This document shows, in pieces, positions 52,866-61,548 of a stretch of 64,000 bases of DNA. Every line of letters starts with the position of its first letter. The first letter of the stretch is position 1. The DNA is from JACPNO01 sp963825405 (GTDB lineage Bacteria; Acidobacteriota; Terriglobia; Bryobacterales; Bryobacteraceae): NCBI GenBank assembly GCA_963825405.1, contig CAWGTB010000003.1, positions 1,364,001 through 1,428,000 on the forward strand, read 5' to 3'. Made by a program: the position numbers and the translations under genes. The notes below the pieces were generated by a model that had not been told where the DNA came from, did no database searches, and saw only the letters and a list, made by a program, of their open reading frames with translations.

Positions 52866-54281
52866 ATGTCACAGGAAAACGATCTTACGCGGCGCGAGGT
52901 GGTCAAGATTGCTGGAGCGGCCGGCATTCTGGCTGCCGCGCCGGGCATCCAAACCGTCAAAGCTGCTAACAATCAAGTTCAGTATGGATTGATCGGCACG
53001 GGCAGCCGCGGGTCTTATCTGCTGAAACATTTGAAGGGCATCGACAACGGGCGCTGCGTCGCGGTGTGCGATGTCAATGAAGATCACTTGAAGCAGGGCG
53101 CCGAAACCATCGGCACCAATCCGGACAAATTCAAAGACTATCGCGAGCTTCTGGCGCGCCGCGATATCGATGCCGTCTACATCGCTACGCCGCTGTTCGT
53201 GCATTTTCCCGTGACCAAAGACGCGCTGCTCGCCGGCAAGCACACCTTCTGCGAGAAGAGCCTGGTGTTCAAGCCGGAAGAGATTCACGAGCTGCGCGCG
53301 CTTGCCAACTCGCGTCCCAAACAAGTGCTGCAGGTCGGATTGCAGCGGCGTTACAGCCAGTACTACCAGCTCGCCAAGGAAATGGTGGACAGGGGCGTGC
53401 TAGGCAACGTCACGCACGTGCATGCGCAATGGCATCGCAACCCGGGCTGGCAGATGAAGCCGAATCCCGATGTCATGGCACAGCGCATGGCCAACTGGCG
53501 GTTGTTCCGCGAATATTCGGGCGGATTGACGGCGGAGCTGGCTTCGCACCAGATCGACGTCGCCGACTGGATGTTCGGCGCGACGCCGGAATATGTCATC
53601 GGCGTGGGCAGCCAGGACACCATGCACGATGGCCGCGACATTTTCGACAACATCCAGCTCATCTACAAATATCCGAACGGCCGCAAGCTGACTTACAGCG
53701 CCATCAGCACCAACGCGCATCTGCCCCTGTTCAATGCCACGCGCTCTGAAATGGGCGAGGTCATCATGGGCACGGCCGGAACTATACAGATCACGATCGG
53801 CGATGACGATCACGCGCCCATCGCCATGTGGTTCCGCGAACCCAACGCGCCCAAGGTCACCAAAGTGGGTGAAGTGAAAGAGAACTGGAAGGCTGGCGCA
53901 ACGATGGTGGCTGGCGGTGTAGGCAAAGGCCTGCCGATCATTGCGCAGCGCGACGAGGTCACGGGGAGCGACAGCTTTATCGATCGTGAAATGAAATTCG
54001 CGCGCCGCTGGCTCTATACCAAAGGCGTGATGGTGCCGGAAGAGCAGCGCAATCCCGTGGATATCGAGCTGGAAAGTTTCCTGAACAATTGCCGCGACGG
54101 CGGGAGACCGAAGGCCGATCTGGAAGTGGGCCTGGCCGATTCTACGGCGGTGATCTTATCCAACCTGGCCATGGATCAGGAGCGGCGCGTCAATTTCAAC
54201 GAGATCGAAAAAATGGGTTTGCCGGCAGCCAAGGCGCCCGCGCCGTCAGTACCAGCGGTGCGTCAGGATCAGCCACACTAG
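52866..54281 (+). CDS. TAT-exported Gfo/Idh/MocA oxidoreductase
   Basis: 471 residues from ATG 52866. The twin-arginine signal is LTRREVVKIAGAAGILAAAP. The NAD(P)-binding Rossmann motif is YGLIGTGSRGSYLLKHL, followed by the family's catalytic EKS (FCEKSLVFKPEE) and the substrate-side His in ELASHQIDVADW. This is the usual acidobacterial Gfo/Idh/MocA protein secreted for sugar oxidation or epimerisation; the nucleotide cofactor may be tightly bound and exported with it. It overlaps a convergent zinc-ribbon gene by 36 bases. It is not the WbpB-type partner expected for the WbpD/WbpE pair, as it is exported. Confidence 0.9.
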   Translation: MSQENDLTRREVVKIAGAAGILAAAPGIQTVKAANNQVQYGLIGTGSRGSYLLKHLKGIDNGRCVAVCDVNEDHLKQGAETIGTNPDKFKDYRELLARRDIDAVYIATPLFVHFPVTKDALLAGKHTFCEKSLVFKPEEIHELRALANSRPKQVLQVGLQRRYSQYYQLAKEMVDRGVLGNVTHVHAQWHRNPGWQMKPNPDVMAQRMANWRLFREYSGGLTAELASHQIDVADWMFGATPEYVIGVGSQDTMHDGRDIFDNIQLIYKYPNGRKLTYSAISTNAHLPLFNATRSEMGEVIMGTAGTIQITIGDDDHAPIAMWFREPNAPKVTKVGEVKENWKAGATMVAGGVGKGLPIIAQRDEVTGSDSFIDREMKFARRWLYTKGVMVPEEQRNPVDIELESFLNNCRDGGRPKADLEVGLADSTAVILSNLAMDQERRVNFNEIEKMGLPAAKAPAPSVPAVRQDQPH

Positions 54282-54674
54282 CACGCCGGTCGAGCCTGCC
54301 AGCAGCAGTCCCACGACATTCGCCACCGACAGGCGAAAAGTCCGGGGCTCGGCATTTGGATCCACGTCGGAGAGCGAGCGAAACAGTCTGCGCTGCGCCG
54401 ACTGTGGCAGCTTGCGCAGGGCGCGCCCAATTTCTTCGCGCCCACGCTTATCGGCAATCAGGATGGTCGCGGAATTGAGCCCCTGGGTGGCGACAGTGAG
54501 GCGAGCGCGCAGCGGCTCCGGCAATTCATCGACCGATCGATAAACGCCTTCGGCATCGCCGGCCGAGATCAGAATGCTGGCGGTCTTCACCACGCCGGAA
54601 GTGGTGAGCGAGGCGCCGCACTGCGGGCAGGTCAATTCTTCGTCCGATAAGCGCCGGCAACGTGGGCAACGCAT
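54246..54674 (-). CDS. zinc-ribbon membrane protein of unknown function
   Basis: 142 residues. It begins MRCPRCRRLSDEELTCPQCG, a CxxC...CxxC zinc ribbon, and ends with a single membrane helix (VANVVGLLLAGSTGVLVWLIL) followed by a short tail. The middle is helical and charged. This is a tail-anchored arrangement with the zinc ribbon on the cytosolic side. No closer family is recognised. The stop lies inside the oxidoreductase gene on the other strand. Confidence 0.7.
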   Translation of the reverse strand: MRCPRCRRLSDEELTCPQCGASLTTSGVVKTASILISAGDAEGVYRSVDELPEPLRARLTVATQGLNSATILIADKRGREEIGRALRKLPQSAQRRLFRSLSDVDPNAEPRTFRLSVANVVGLLLAGSTGVLVWLILTHRWY

Positions 54675-54681
54675 CGCGGTC

Positions 54682-55609
54682 CTATCTTACCGCCATCCGC
54701 GGCTGCTTGGCCGATTCAAGGCCGGGCTCGCGGAAATTATCCAGCACCACCTGGATGAAACCGAGCGCCGCTTTGGAGAGCGCTTTGTCTTTCCGGTAAA
54801 TCAATCCGAGGCTGCGGATCATGGGTTCGGGCGCAAGCGGCAACGCGACCACGCTGCCGGCGGCGATTTCGTCGCGGCAATTGGACGCCGCCAGAAAACA
54901 AGCGCCCAGGCCCGCCATCACGAAGCGCTTCAGCATTTCGGTGGAATCGAGTTCCATCGAAACCTGGATGCGTATCTTCGACCGGCTCGAGCCACAGATT
55001 GAGGCGCGCGCGGGTGGCGCCGGATTTGGGCATCAGCAGCGGATAGCCCGCCAGATCGCCGATCGAGACCGATGAATGCGACGCCAGCGGATGGCCGGCG
55101 GGAACGATCAGGCGGATTTCGTCCTTGTAAATATTGGCTACCTGCACACGCTTTTCAGCCACCGGTAGCTGCGTCAATCCGAAATCCGCCGTATTCTCCA
55201 TGACCGCACTGACCACGCGCGCGCCATAGGAGCGGTCCACTTGCAGTTGCACGCCGGGGAAGCGCTTCTTATATTCGGAAAAAACCTGCGGCAGCACGTA
55301 AATACAGGTGGCTTCGTTGGCGGCAATGACGATTTCACCGCGGGGAACACGGTCGAGCTCGGAGATTTCGTCTTGGGCGCGCCGCCGGGTGTCGATCATC
55401 TGTTCTGCATAGCCGGCAAAAATTTTGCCCGCGGTGGTGAGCGAGATACGGCTTCCGAAACGCTCGAAGAGCTCGGTGTGAAGCTCCTGCTCGAGCTGGC
55501 GGACTTGCGCGCTGATGGCTGGCTGGGTGCGGTAGCAGGTTTGGGCAGCTTTGGAGAAGCTTTTTAACCGCACGATTTCGAGAAACGTGTGTAGTTGGTC
55601 GAAATCCAT
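54682..55609 (-). CDS. LysR-type transcriptional regulator, frameshifted
   Basis: About 308 residues. The N-terminal winged HTH is MDFDQLHTFLEIVRLKSFSK with AAQTCYRTQPAISAQVRQLE. The effector domain (RGEIVIAANEATCIYVLP) proceeds to RLNLWLEPV, after which the frame is lost at about 54976-54983. One surplus base there; the next frame continues KIRIQVSMELDSTEMLKRF and GLGACFLAASNCRDEIAAG, to the stop at 54682. CysB/CbbR-like overall; the effector is unknown. It is divergent from a cytochrome c gene 74 bases away, which it may regulate. Confidence 0.82.
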
Positions 55610-55683
55610 AGCACGCTGGTTTCATTCTACCAGCGGGCACGGCGCGATTGCGCAGTGGCGCCGCGCGAGGATAAAGTAGACCC

Positions 55684-56085
55684 ATGTGTCTCGCTCGATG
55701 CATTGCTTTTGCGGCTATGCTGGCCGTTGGCGCGTACGGCGCCGATCAGGTGGAGCGCGGCAAGTACCTGGTGGAAGAAGTCGGCAAATGCCAGGACTGC
55801 CACACGCCCCGGCAGGCAGATGGCCGACTCGATAAATCCCAATGGCTGAAAGGCACGGTCCTGGATTTTCAGCCCATTAATCCTGTGCCGGGGTGGCACA
55901 AGACCTCGCCCGATCTGACGCCCGCCGGCCGCCTCTGGGAACGATGGGGAGAGAAGGGACTGGTCGGCTTTCTGACCACAGGCAAAGGCCCCAGCGGGCA
56001 TGCCGCCGATCCGCCCATGCCCACGTACACCCTGAAAGCGGAAGATGCTGAAGCGGTAGTCGCTTATTTGAAATCGCTGAAATAG
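55684..56085 (+). CDS. small secreted c-type cytochrome
   Basis: 133 residues. Signal peptide ends near GAYGAD. Heme is bound by CQDCH (residues about 37-41), and the distal Met is probably in ADPPMPTYTL. The end ALKAEDAEAVVAYLKSLK-like helix (here TLKAEDAEAVVAYLKSLK) is the classic class I cytochrome c C-terminus. It would carry electrons in the periplasm. The next gene starts 4 bases after its stop. Confidence 0.9.
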   Translation: MCLARCIAFAAMLAVGAYGADQVERGKYLVEEVGKCQDCHTPRQADGRLDKSQWLKGTVLDFQPINPVPGWHKTSPDLTPAGRLWERWGEKGLVGFLTTGKGPSGHAADPPMPTYTLKAEDAEAVVAYLKSLK

Positions 56086-56088
56086 GCA

Positions 56089-58055
56089 GTGCTGCGGCGC
56101 ATCGAATTACGGAAACGCAGCGACGTCCTCGGCGGGAAACCGTTCGGCAGTGCGGGCCCGTATGAGCGAATCGACGCGACCGCATATTTTTCCGTCGATC
56201 CCGCGCTCGGGCCCAACCGCATCGTCACCGACATTGCGCTTGCGCCGCGCAACGCCCAAGGGCAGGTCGAGTTTTCGGCGGACCTGTCCGTACTGAAGCC
56301 GCGCGACCCGGCTCGCGGCAATGGCACGGCGCTGTTCGATGTCTGCAATCGGGGCATGAGGCTGGCGGTATGGATGCTGAACCGCGGGGATTTCTCGCTC
56401 GATCCGCAGTCCGAGAAAGAGTTAGGTGATGGTTTTCTGATGGAGCAGGGATTCACGGTGGTCTGGCTGGGTTGGCAGGCGGATGTACCGCGTGAGCCGG
56501 GGCGGTTGCGCATGGATGCGCCGATCGCTACCGATGGCGGCCGCAAAATTCGCGGGCTGGTGCGATCTGAATTCACGGCGGATCGAAAAATCTTTAGCTT
56601 TTCGCTCGGCGATCAGGATCAAATTCCGTACAAGGTGGCTGATCCGAACGATCCCGCCATGCAACTGACAGTGCGCGATTCGGGCTACGGCCCGCGGCGC
56701 ATGATTCCGCGTGCTCAGTGGCAATTGGCTCGCGAGGAGAAGGGCAAGCCCGTTGCGGATGCGGATCCGTATTCGTGGCCGCGGGTATCGAGCCGGGGAA
56801 AATCTACGAGCTGGTTTATACCGCCGAGGACCCGGTGATCGTGGGCTTGGGCCCGGCAGGCATTCGCGATGTGATCTCGTTCCTCAAGTTTGGCGGGCCG
56901 GGCGACGGTGTCACGCTGCTGGGCGATCAGCACAAGCATCTGAAACGCGCAATCTGCTACGGCGCCTCGCAGAGCGGACGCTTCGTGCGCGCGTTTTTGT
57001 ATTCCGGCTTCAACCAGGACGAGCAGAACCGGCGGGTTTTTGACGGAATGTGGGCGCACATTGCTGGAGCGGGCGTGGGCAGCTTTAATCATCGCTTCGC
57101 TCAGCCATCGCGCGGGGCGGATCCGCACGTCAATTTTTTCTATCCAACATTTCTGGCGCCGTTCACCGATGGCGAGGAGGCGGTTCCGGGTACAGGCGCG
57201 CAGGATTCGCTGTTGGCCCGCGCGAAGACGGCCGGCGTGATTCCCAAAGTTTTCTACAGCAACACATCGTACGAGTACTGGGCTTTTGCGGCCTCGCTGA
57301 TTCACACCACCTTGGATGGCAGCCATGATGTGGCACCGGGGCCGGATACGCGCATCTATCAATTTGCCGGCAGCCAGCACGTGCCGGGTCCGTTTCCGCC
57401 GGCGGCGCGAGGTACGCGTTACGCTGTGAATCCCAACGATTTTCAGTGGTCGCTGCGCGCGCTGCTACTGGCCATGAACCGCTGGATCGCCGACGGCACG
57501 CCACCGCCGGGTTCACGCTATCCGCGCTTGGCCGAAGGCAACCTGGTGCAGCGCCGGGCTGTGCATTTTCCAAAGATGGTGGCTGCGGAGCTTCCGGGCT
57601 ACGTGTATCAAGCGCACCAACTGGATTTTGGCCCCGAATTCCGCAGCGCGGGTTTAGTGACGGTTGAGCCGCCGCGAGTCGGACCCGCGTATCCCTCGCT
57701 GCTGCCCCAGGTCGATCAGGATGGCAACGAGATCACCGGGGTGCGATCCCCGCACGTGGAAGCGCCGCTCGGGACTTACACGGGATGGAATTTTCGGGAT
57801 GCCGCGAGCGGAGCACCGGGAGTGCTGGCGGGCAATTTCGGCTCGTTCTTTCCCTTTGCGCGAACACGGAAAGAGCGAATGGCAAAGAGGGATCCCCGGC
57901 TTGCGATCGAGGAGCGCTACCGCGACCGCGCCGAGTACCTGAATAAAGTGCAGACCGCGGCGGAGGGATTGAAGACCGCCGGTTTTTTGCGGCCGGAAGA
58001 TGCAGCCGCGCTCGTTACCCAGGCCGGCACCTTGTGGGATGCACTTACGAAGTAA
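56089..58055 (+). CDS. alpha/beta-hydrolase domain protein (Abhydrolase_10), frameshifted
   Basis: Two frames make one protein of about 655 residues. The first frame has RKRSDVLGGKPFGSAGPYER and LAPRNAQGQVEFSADLSVLK, the second continues VAAGIEPGKIYELVYTAEDP, the nucleophile elbow CYGASQSGRFVRAFLYSGF, then YWAFAASLIHTT and the end WDALTK. The shift is at about 56767-56769 (one base missing in GATCCG). The family (PF20091) has a GxSxxG nucleophile and is common in soil bacteria, with esterase activity suspected. The start GTG at 56089 gives no signal peptide, though homologues usually have one, so part of the 5' end may also be affected or the start misjudged. Confidence 0.78.
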
Positions 58056-58067
58056 TTACACGCGAAC

Positions 58068-58091
58068 GGGGACACGCTGGCGAATGTCCCC
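58068..58091. terminator. hairpin between convergent genes
   Basis: GGGGACA/TGTCCCC with a ten-base loop, placed between the hydrolase stop (58055) and the CpxP-like stop (58114). No T-run is present, so it is only a probable bidirectional terminator. Confidence 0.4.
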
Positions 58092-58113
58092 GCTAATCGC
58101 GTTTGGGGCGTCG

Positions 58114-58542
58114 TTAGTTGCGCATCCCTCTGTGGCCTGCCATCATCCGCGGGAACAGGGCTTGCGCTTTAGTCTGCTGATCTGCCGTCAGCAACGCGTA
58201 GAACTGCGCCATGCTCTTGGTGTGGATGGCGGATAGCTGGCCTGTGAGCGTGCCGAGCTGGCTCGAAAGCTGATCGACATCACCCCCGCCTCCGGTAGCG
58301 GCGGCGTGCAGCGACCGGCGTACCGTGCGGACCTGCTGGAATAGCGGCTTCACGGCCTGCCGCGCGGCAGAAAAGATCGTCTGGGCTTGAGTTTTCTGGG
58401 CGTCGGTCAGCCCGAGGACAGTAGCCATGCGATCGACCCCGCGGCCTTGGCCTTGACGGCTGGTGGCGGCCGGGGTATCTGCCAGCAACATGCCTGCTGC
58501 CAACACAGTCACACTCAATGCAGTAAGAATTCGATGTTTCAT
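58114..58542 (-). CDS. periplasmic Spy/CpxP-family protein (LTXXQ)
   Basis: 142 residues from ATG 58542. Signal peptide MKHRILTALSVTVLAAGMLL with cleavage after LADTP-like residues. The helical body contains LTDAQKTQ and LTADQQ, the LTxxQ motifs of the CpxP/Spy chaperone family. These proteins bind unfolded proteins in the periplasm and can keep a two-component kinase inactive. It is divergent from the CpxR/CpxA-like pair immediately adjacent, supporting a feedback circuit. Confidence 0.87.
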   Translation of the reverse strand: MKHRILTALSVTVLAAGMLLADTPAATSRQGQGRGVDRMATVLGLTDAQKTQAQTIFSAARQAVKPLFQQVRTVRRSLHAAATGGGGDVDQLSSQLGTLTGQLSAIHTKSMAQFYALLTADQQTKAQALFPRMMAGHRGMRN

Positions 58543-58658
58543 GATGGGAAAACCTCCTACTGCTATCAACGCGTTGCGGAGGTTAAAGTTCTGGCCAGGG
58601 GAGTAAATGTATGTAAATCAAGACCCTACCCGGTCCACGGGCGTGGTAAATTTTAGCC

Positions 58659-59363
58659 GTGCGGCTTTTGTTGATCGATGACGATACAGAGCTGTGTGCG
58701 CTGTTGGTGGAGTTCCTCACCCGCGAGGGGTTCGCGGTCGAGTGCGTGCACGATGGCCATGCCGGGCTCAAGAAAGCGTTCGATGGCCAATGCGATCTGA
58801 TCGTGCTGGATGTCATGCTGCCCGGTCTGGACGGCTTCGAAATTCTCCGCCGCCTGCGTGAGCGCAGCAAAGTGCCGGTGCTGATGCTCACGGCGCGCGG
58901 CGAAGATGTCGACCGCATCATCGGCCTGGAATTGGGAGCCGACGATTACCTGCCCAAGCCTTTCAACCCTCGCGAACTTGCCGCCCGCATTCGAGCTATT
59001 CTGCGGCGTCTGGAAGCGCGGGCTACGCCTTCGCAGGCCAGCTCCATCGAAGTGAACGGCATCCTGCTGAATCCTGGCACGCGCGAAGTGACTCACCATG
59101 ACGTGCGAGTCGACCTGACGACTTTCGAATTTGACATCCTGGAGATGCTGATGCGCGCGGCGGGCAGGGTGCTGTCGCGGGATGAGCTGATGGAAAGCCT
59201 CTACAATCGCAAAGCCACGCCGTTCGACCGCTCGATCGATATGCACGTCAGCCATCTGCGGCGGAAGCTCGAAAAGGGTCAGCCGTTGATCAAGACGGTG
59301 CGCGGCGTGGGCTATCAGTTCTGCAGTTCCGCAGCGGAAGAAACCGTGGAGAGCGCGCCGTGA
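58659..59363 (+). CDS. OmpR-family response regulator (CpxR-like)
   Basis: 234 residues from GTG 58659. Receiver: RLLLIDDDTELCALLVEFL with phospho-Asp in LIVLDVMLPGLDG and Lys in LPKPF. The C-terminal winged-helix is VDLTTFEFDILEMLMRAAG with SRDELMESLYNRKATPF and SIDMHVSHLRRKLE. The motif order and the neighbouring CpxP-like gene favour a CpxR-like role in envelope stress. Its stop overlaps the kinase start by 4 bases (GTGA). Confidence 0.92.
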   Translation: MRLLLIDDDTELCALLVEFLTREGFAVECVHDGHAGLKKAFDGQCDLIVLDVMLPGLDGFEILRRLRERSKVPVLMLTARGEDVDRIIGLELGADDYLPKPFNPRELAARIRAILRRLEARATPSQASSIEVNGILLNPGTREVTHHDVRVDLTTFEFDILEMLMRAAGRVLSRDELMESLYNRKATPFDRSIDMHVSHLRRKLEKGQPLIKTVRGVGYQFCSSAAEETVESAP

Positions 59364-60721
59364 GAACCCTGTTTACCAAGATCATGCTGTGGTTCGTGGC
59401 CACCATTGCCATCACGTTTATCGGGCTGGCCGTGATCCCCGCCATTGGCATCAACGACCCCGGCAGGCGGCCGCCTATGGCGCGCGCTTTCTCGTTCCAC
59501 GTCTATCAGGCGGGGCGCGCCTATGAAACCGGGGGGAAAGCGGCGCTGGCCGCATTTCTGGCGGACTTAAAGGAGTATGCGCAGGCGGACGCTTTCCTGA
59601 CTGACGCGCAGGGGCACGACTTGCTTACCGGCGAGGACCGCTCGGAGTGGATCACCGCCGGCCGCGGGCGCTTCTGGTTCTGGCTATCGCGTCCGCGTAC
59701 CACGCTCGCGCGCAGGTCCGAGGATGGGCGTTACTGGTTGGTCCTGCTGATCCCGCAGGAGAATGTGAACCGCTGGGTTTTCCTGCCGGGACAGCTCTGG
59801 ATTCTGGGCGCGGGAATCGTATTGTGCTACCTGCTGGCGCTGTACCTTACCGCGCCGCTGCGGACCATTGAAAAGGCGCTGGAGCGTTTCGGTACGGGCG
59901 ATTTTTCGGCGCGCACTCGATCCAAGCGGCGCGACGAACTAGGCCACCTGGCACGCACCTTCGATCAGATGGCGGAGCGCATCCAGACGCTGGTGGCGGC
60001 CGATCGCAGGCTGTTGCTGGATATCTCCCACGAGCTGCGTTCACCGCTCGCGCGCCTAGGCGTGGCGGTTGAGCTGGCGCGCTCCGGTGAGGACAAGGAA
60101 GCCGCGCTGAACCGGATTCAGAAAGAGTCCGACCGGCTGAACGCGCTGGTGGGCGAACTGCTGCAAGTCACGCGCGCCGAAGTGGACCCGAACACCTTGC
60201 ATCGCGAGCCGGTTCGGCTGGATGAGCTGCTGGCGGACATTGTGGACGATTGTATGATCGAGACCCAGCAGCGGCAAATCTCGCTGCGCCTTGATGCGCC
60301 GGTCGCGATCACGGTGGATGGTGATGAGGAGATGCTGCGCCGGGCGATTGAGAACATCATCCGCAACGCGGTTCGCTACGCGCCGGAGAAAACGGCGGTG
60401 GAAATTGCGCTGCATCCGCAGGGTTCGACCGCGGCAGTGCAGGTACGCGACTACGGCCCCGGCGTTCCCGAGGAATCGCTGGCGCGCATTTTCGATCCGT
60501 TTTATCGCGTGGAAGGCGACCGTAACCGGTCGAGCGGCGGGGTTGGACTAGGTCTGGCGATTGCGCGGCGCGCCATCGAATTGCATGACGGCAAGCTCAC
60601 GGCTCGCAATACACTTCCCGGATTACTGGTAGAAGTGGAACTGCCCAAGCAGGCGGCCACCGCCGAAGAAACGGGCGCCAAACCGGTGCCTAGTGGGGCA
60701 GGTCTCCGGCCTGCAGTTTGA
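59360..60721 (+). CDS. sensor histidine kinase (CpxA-like)
   Basis: 453 residues. An N-terminal membrane segment (residues 8-28), a periplasmic domain, a second membrane segment (FLPGQLWILGAGIVLCYLLA), a HAMP domain (RTIEKALERFGTGDFSAR) and a HisKA box LLLDISHELRSPLARLGVAV follow in order. The ATPase part has NIIRNAVRYAP, DYGPGVPEESL and SSGGVGLGLAIARR. The last 10 residues (PSGAGLRPAV) are encoded by an inverted repeat shared with the 3' end of the next gene and look like an added tail. The CpxA-like role follows from the partner regulator and the divergent CpxP-like gene. Confidence 0.9.
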   Translation: MRTLFTKIMLWFVATIAITFIGLAVIPAIGINDPGRRPPMARAFSFHVYQAGRAYETGGKAALAAFLADLKEYAQADAFLTDAQGHDLLTGEDRSEWITAGRGRFWFWLSRPRTTLARRSEDGRYWLVLLIPQENVNRWVFLPGQLWILGAGIVLCYLLALYLTAPLRTIEKALERFGTGDFSARTRSKRRDELGHLARTFDQMAERIQTLVAADRRLLLDISHELRSPLARLGVAVELARSGEDKEAALNRIQKESDRLNALVGELLQVTRAEVDPNTLHREPVRLDELLADIVDDCMIETQQRQISLRLDAPVAITVDGDEEMLRRAIENIIRNAVRYAPEKTAVEIALHPQGSTAAVQVRDYGPGVPEESLARIFDPFYRVEGDRNRSSGGVGLGLAIARRAIELHDGKLTARNTLPGLLVEVELPKQAATAEETGAKPVPSGAGLRPAV

Positions 60722-60750
60722 GAGGTTGGCAGTCGGGGACCTTGCCCCAC
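60693..60750. repeat. inverted repeat spanning two convergent gene ends
   Basis: GTGGGGCAGGTC (60693-60704) faces GGGGACCTTGCCCCAC (60735-60750), complementary with one bulge. It forms the last codons of the kinase gene and ends right at the stop of the LolA-like gene. It may act as a bidirectional terminator and resembles a short interspersed repeat of the kind that ends proteins in GLRPA residues. Confidence 0.55.
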
Positions 60751-61548
60751 TTACTTCATCGGCTTGAGAATCTGGAGGTTAGCCGGCAGAGTGAAAAGAT
60801 CGTCTTTCAGATCCTGATTGATTTTTACGGACTCCGAGAAAATCTCGAAGATCTTCTCGCCATCCCGTTGACGCTGAATGTCATAGGGCCACATCACGCC
60901 GTGGCCGACATCGCGGTACTTGGTAAACAGCGTGACTTCCTCGACCTTCAAGTTGGTAATCCGATCGCGGCGGAAAGTGGATTGGCGCACGGGCAGCTTG
61001 CTTACCGTGCTGAAGTAGACCGTCACCACGCGATTATCCGCGTCGGCAATCTCCACAATTTCTACCGAGCGGTTGTCGAGCACATCGGCGCCGCGCGAAG
61101 TGAACGTGAGCTCCGGCTCGCCCAGGCGTTGGCGCAGAATGTAGAATACGTTGCGTAACGTAGTCTCTTTGTAGCGCTCCAGAGCGTCGTCCAGAAGGAG
61201 GCGGGCGCCGCGGAAGGTGATGTCGTAGCCCTGGCCGTCGGTAAAGAGAATCGCGTTTTCTCCGGCTTTGCCGCCGAATGCCTGACGCTCGCGCACTTCC
61301 ACGAGTCCGGGGGCTGGCGGCTCGGGGCGAATCAGATAGCGCGTGTAGATCTTGGCGTGGGCTAATCCGGAGATGCGTTCGCGATAGAACGAATACGCGC
61401 GCCCTTCCTCGACGCGATTCTGCATGTGGAGGAATTGGTCGCCACCCAGCGCGGCCACCGCCTGGTCGATGATCCGTTTGCCGCGTTCGGCGTTGGTCTC
61501 GGCAATGAGCGGCGTAAGAGCCAGCAGAAGCGCGAGAACCCGGATCAC
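60751..61548 (-). CDS. secreted LolA-like / outer-membrane lipoprotein-sorting-like protein
   Basis: 265 residues. Signal peptide MIRVLALLLALTPLIAETNA is followed by a helix (RGKRIIDQAVAALGGDQFLH) and a long antiparallel beta-sheet body, with VEVRERQAFGGKAGENAIL, RSVEIVEIADADNRVVTVYF and a final IFSESVKINQDLKDDLFTLP. The architecture resembles the LolA/LolB half-barrel and the 'outer membrane lipoprotein-sorting' family (DUF4292-like), but no lipid-binding residue pattern can be confirmed. It overlaps the upstream peptidase gene by 4 bases, so the three genes 62996-60751 form one operon. Confidence 0.65.
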   Translation of the reverse strand: MIRVLALLLALTPLIAETNAERGKRIIDQAVAALGGDQFLHMQNRVEEGRAYSFYRERISGLAHAKIYTRYLIRPEPPAPGLVEVRERQAFGGKAGENAILFTDGQGYDITFRGARLLLDDALERYKETTLRNVFYILRQRLGEPELTFTSRGADVLDNRSVEIVEIADADNRVVTVYFSTVSKLPVRQSTFRRDRITNLKVEEVTLFTKYRDVGHGVMWPYDIQRQRDGEKIFEIFSESVKINQDLKDDLFTLPANLQILKPMK

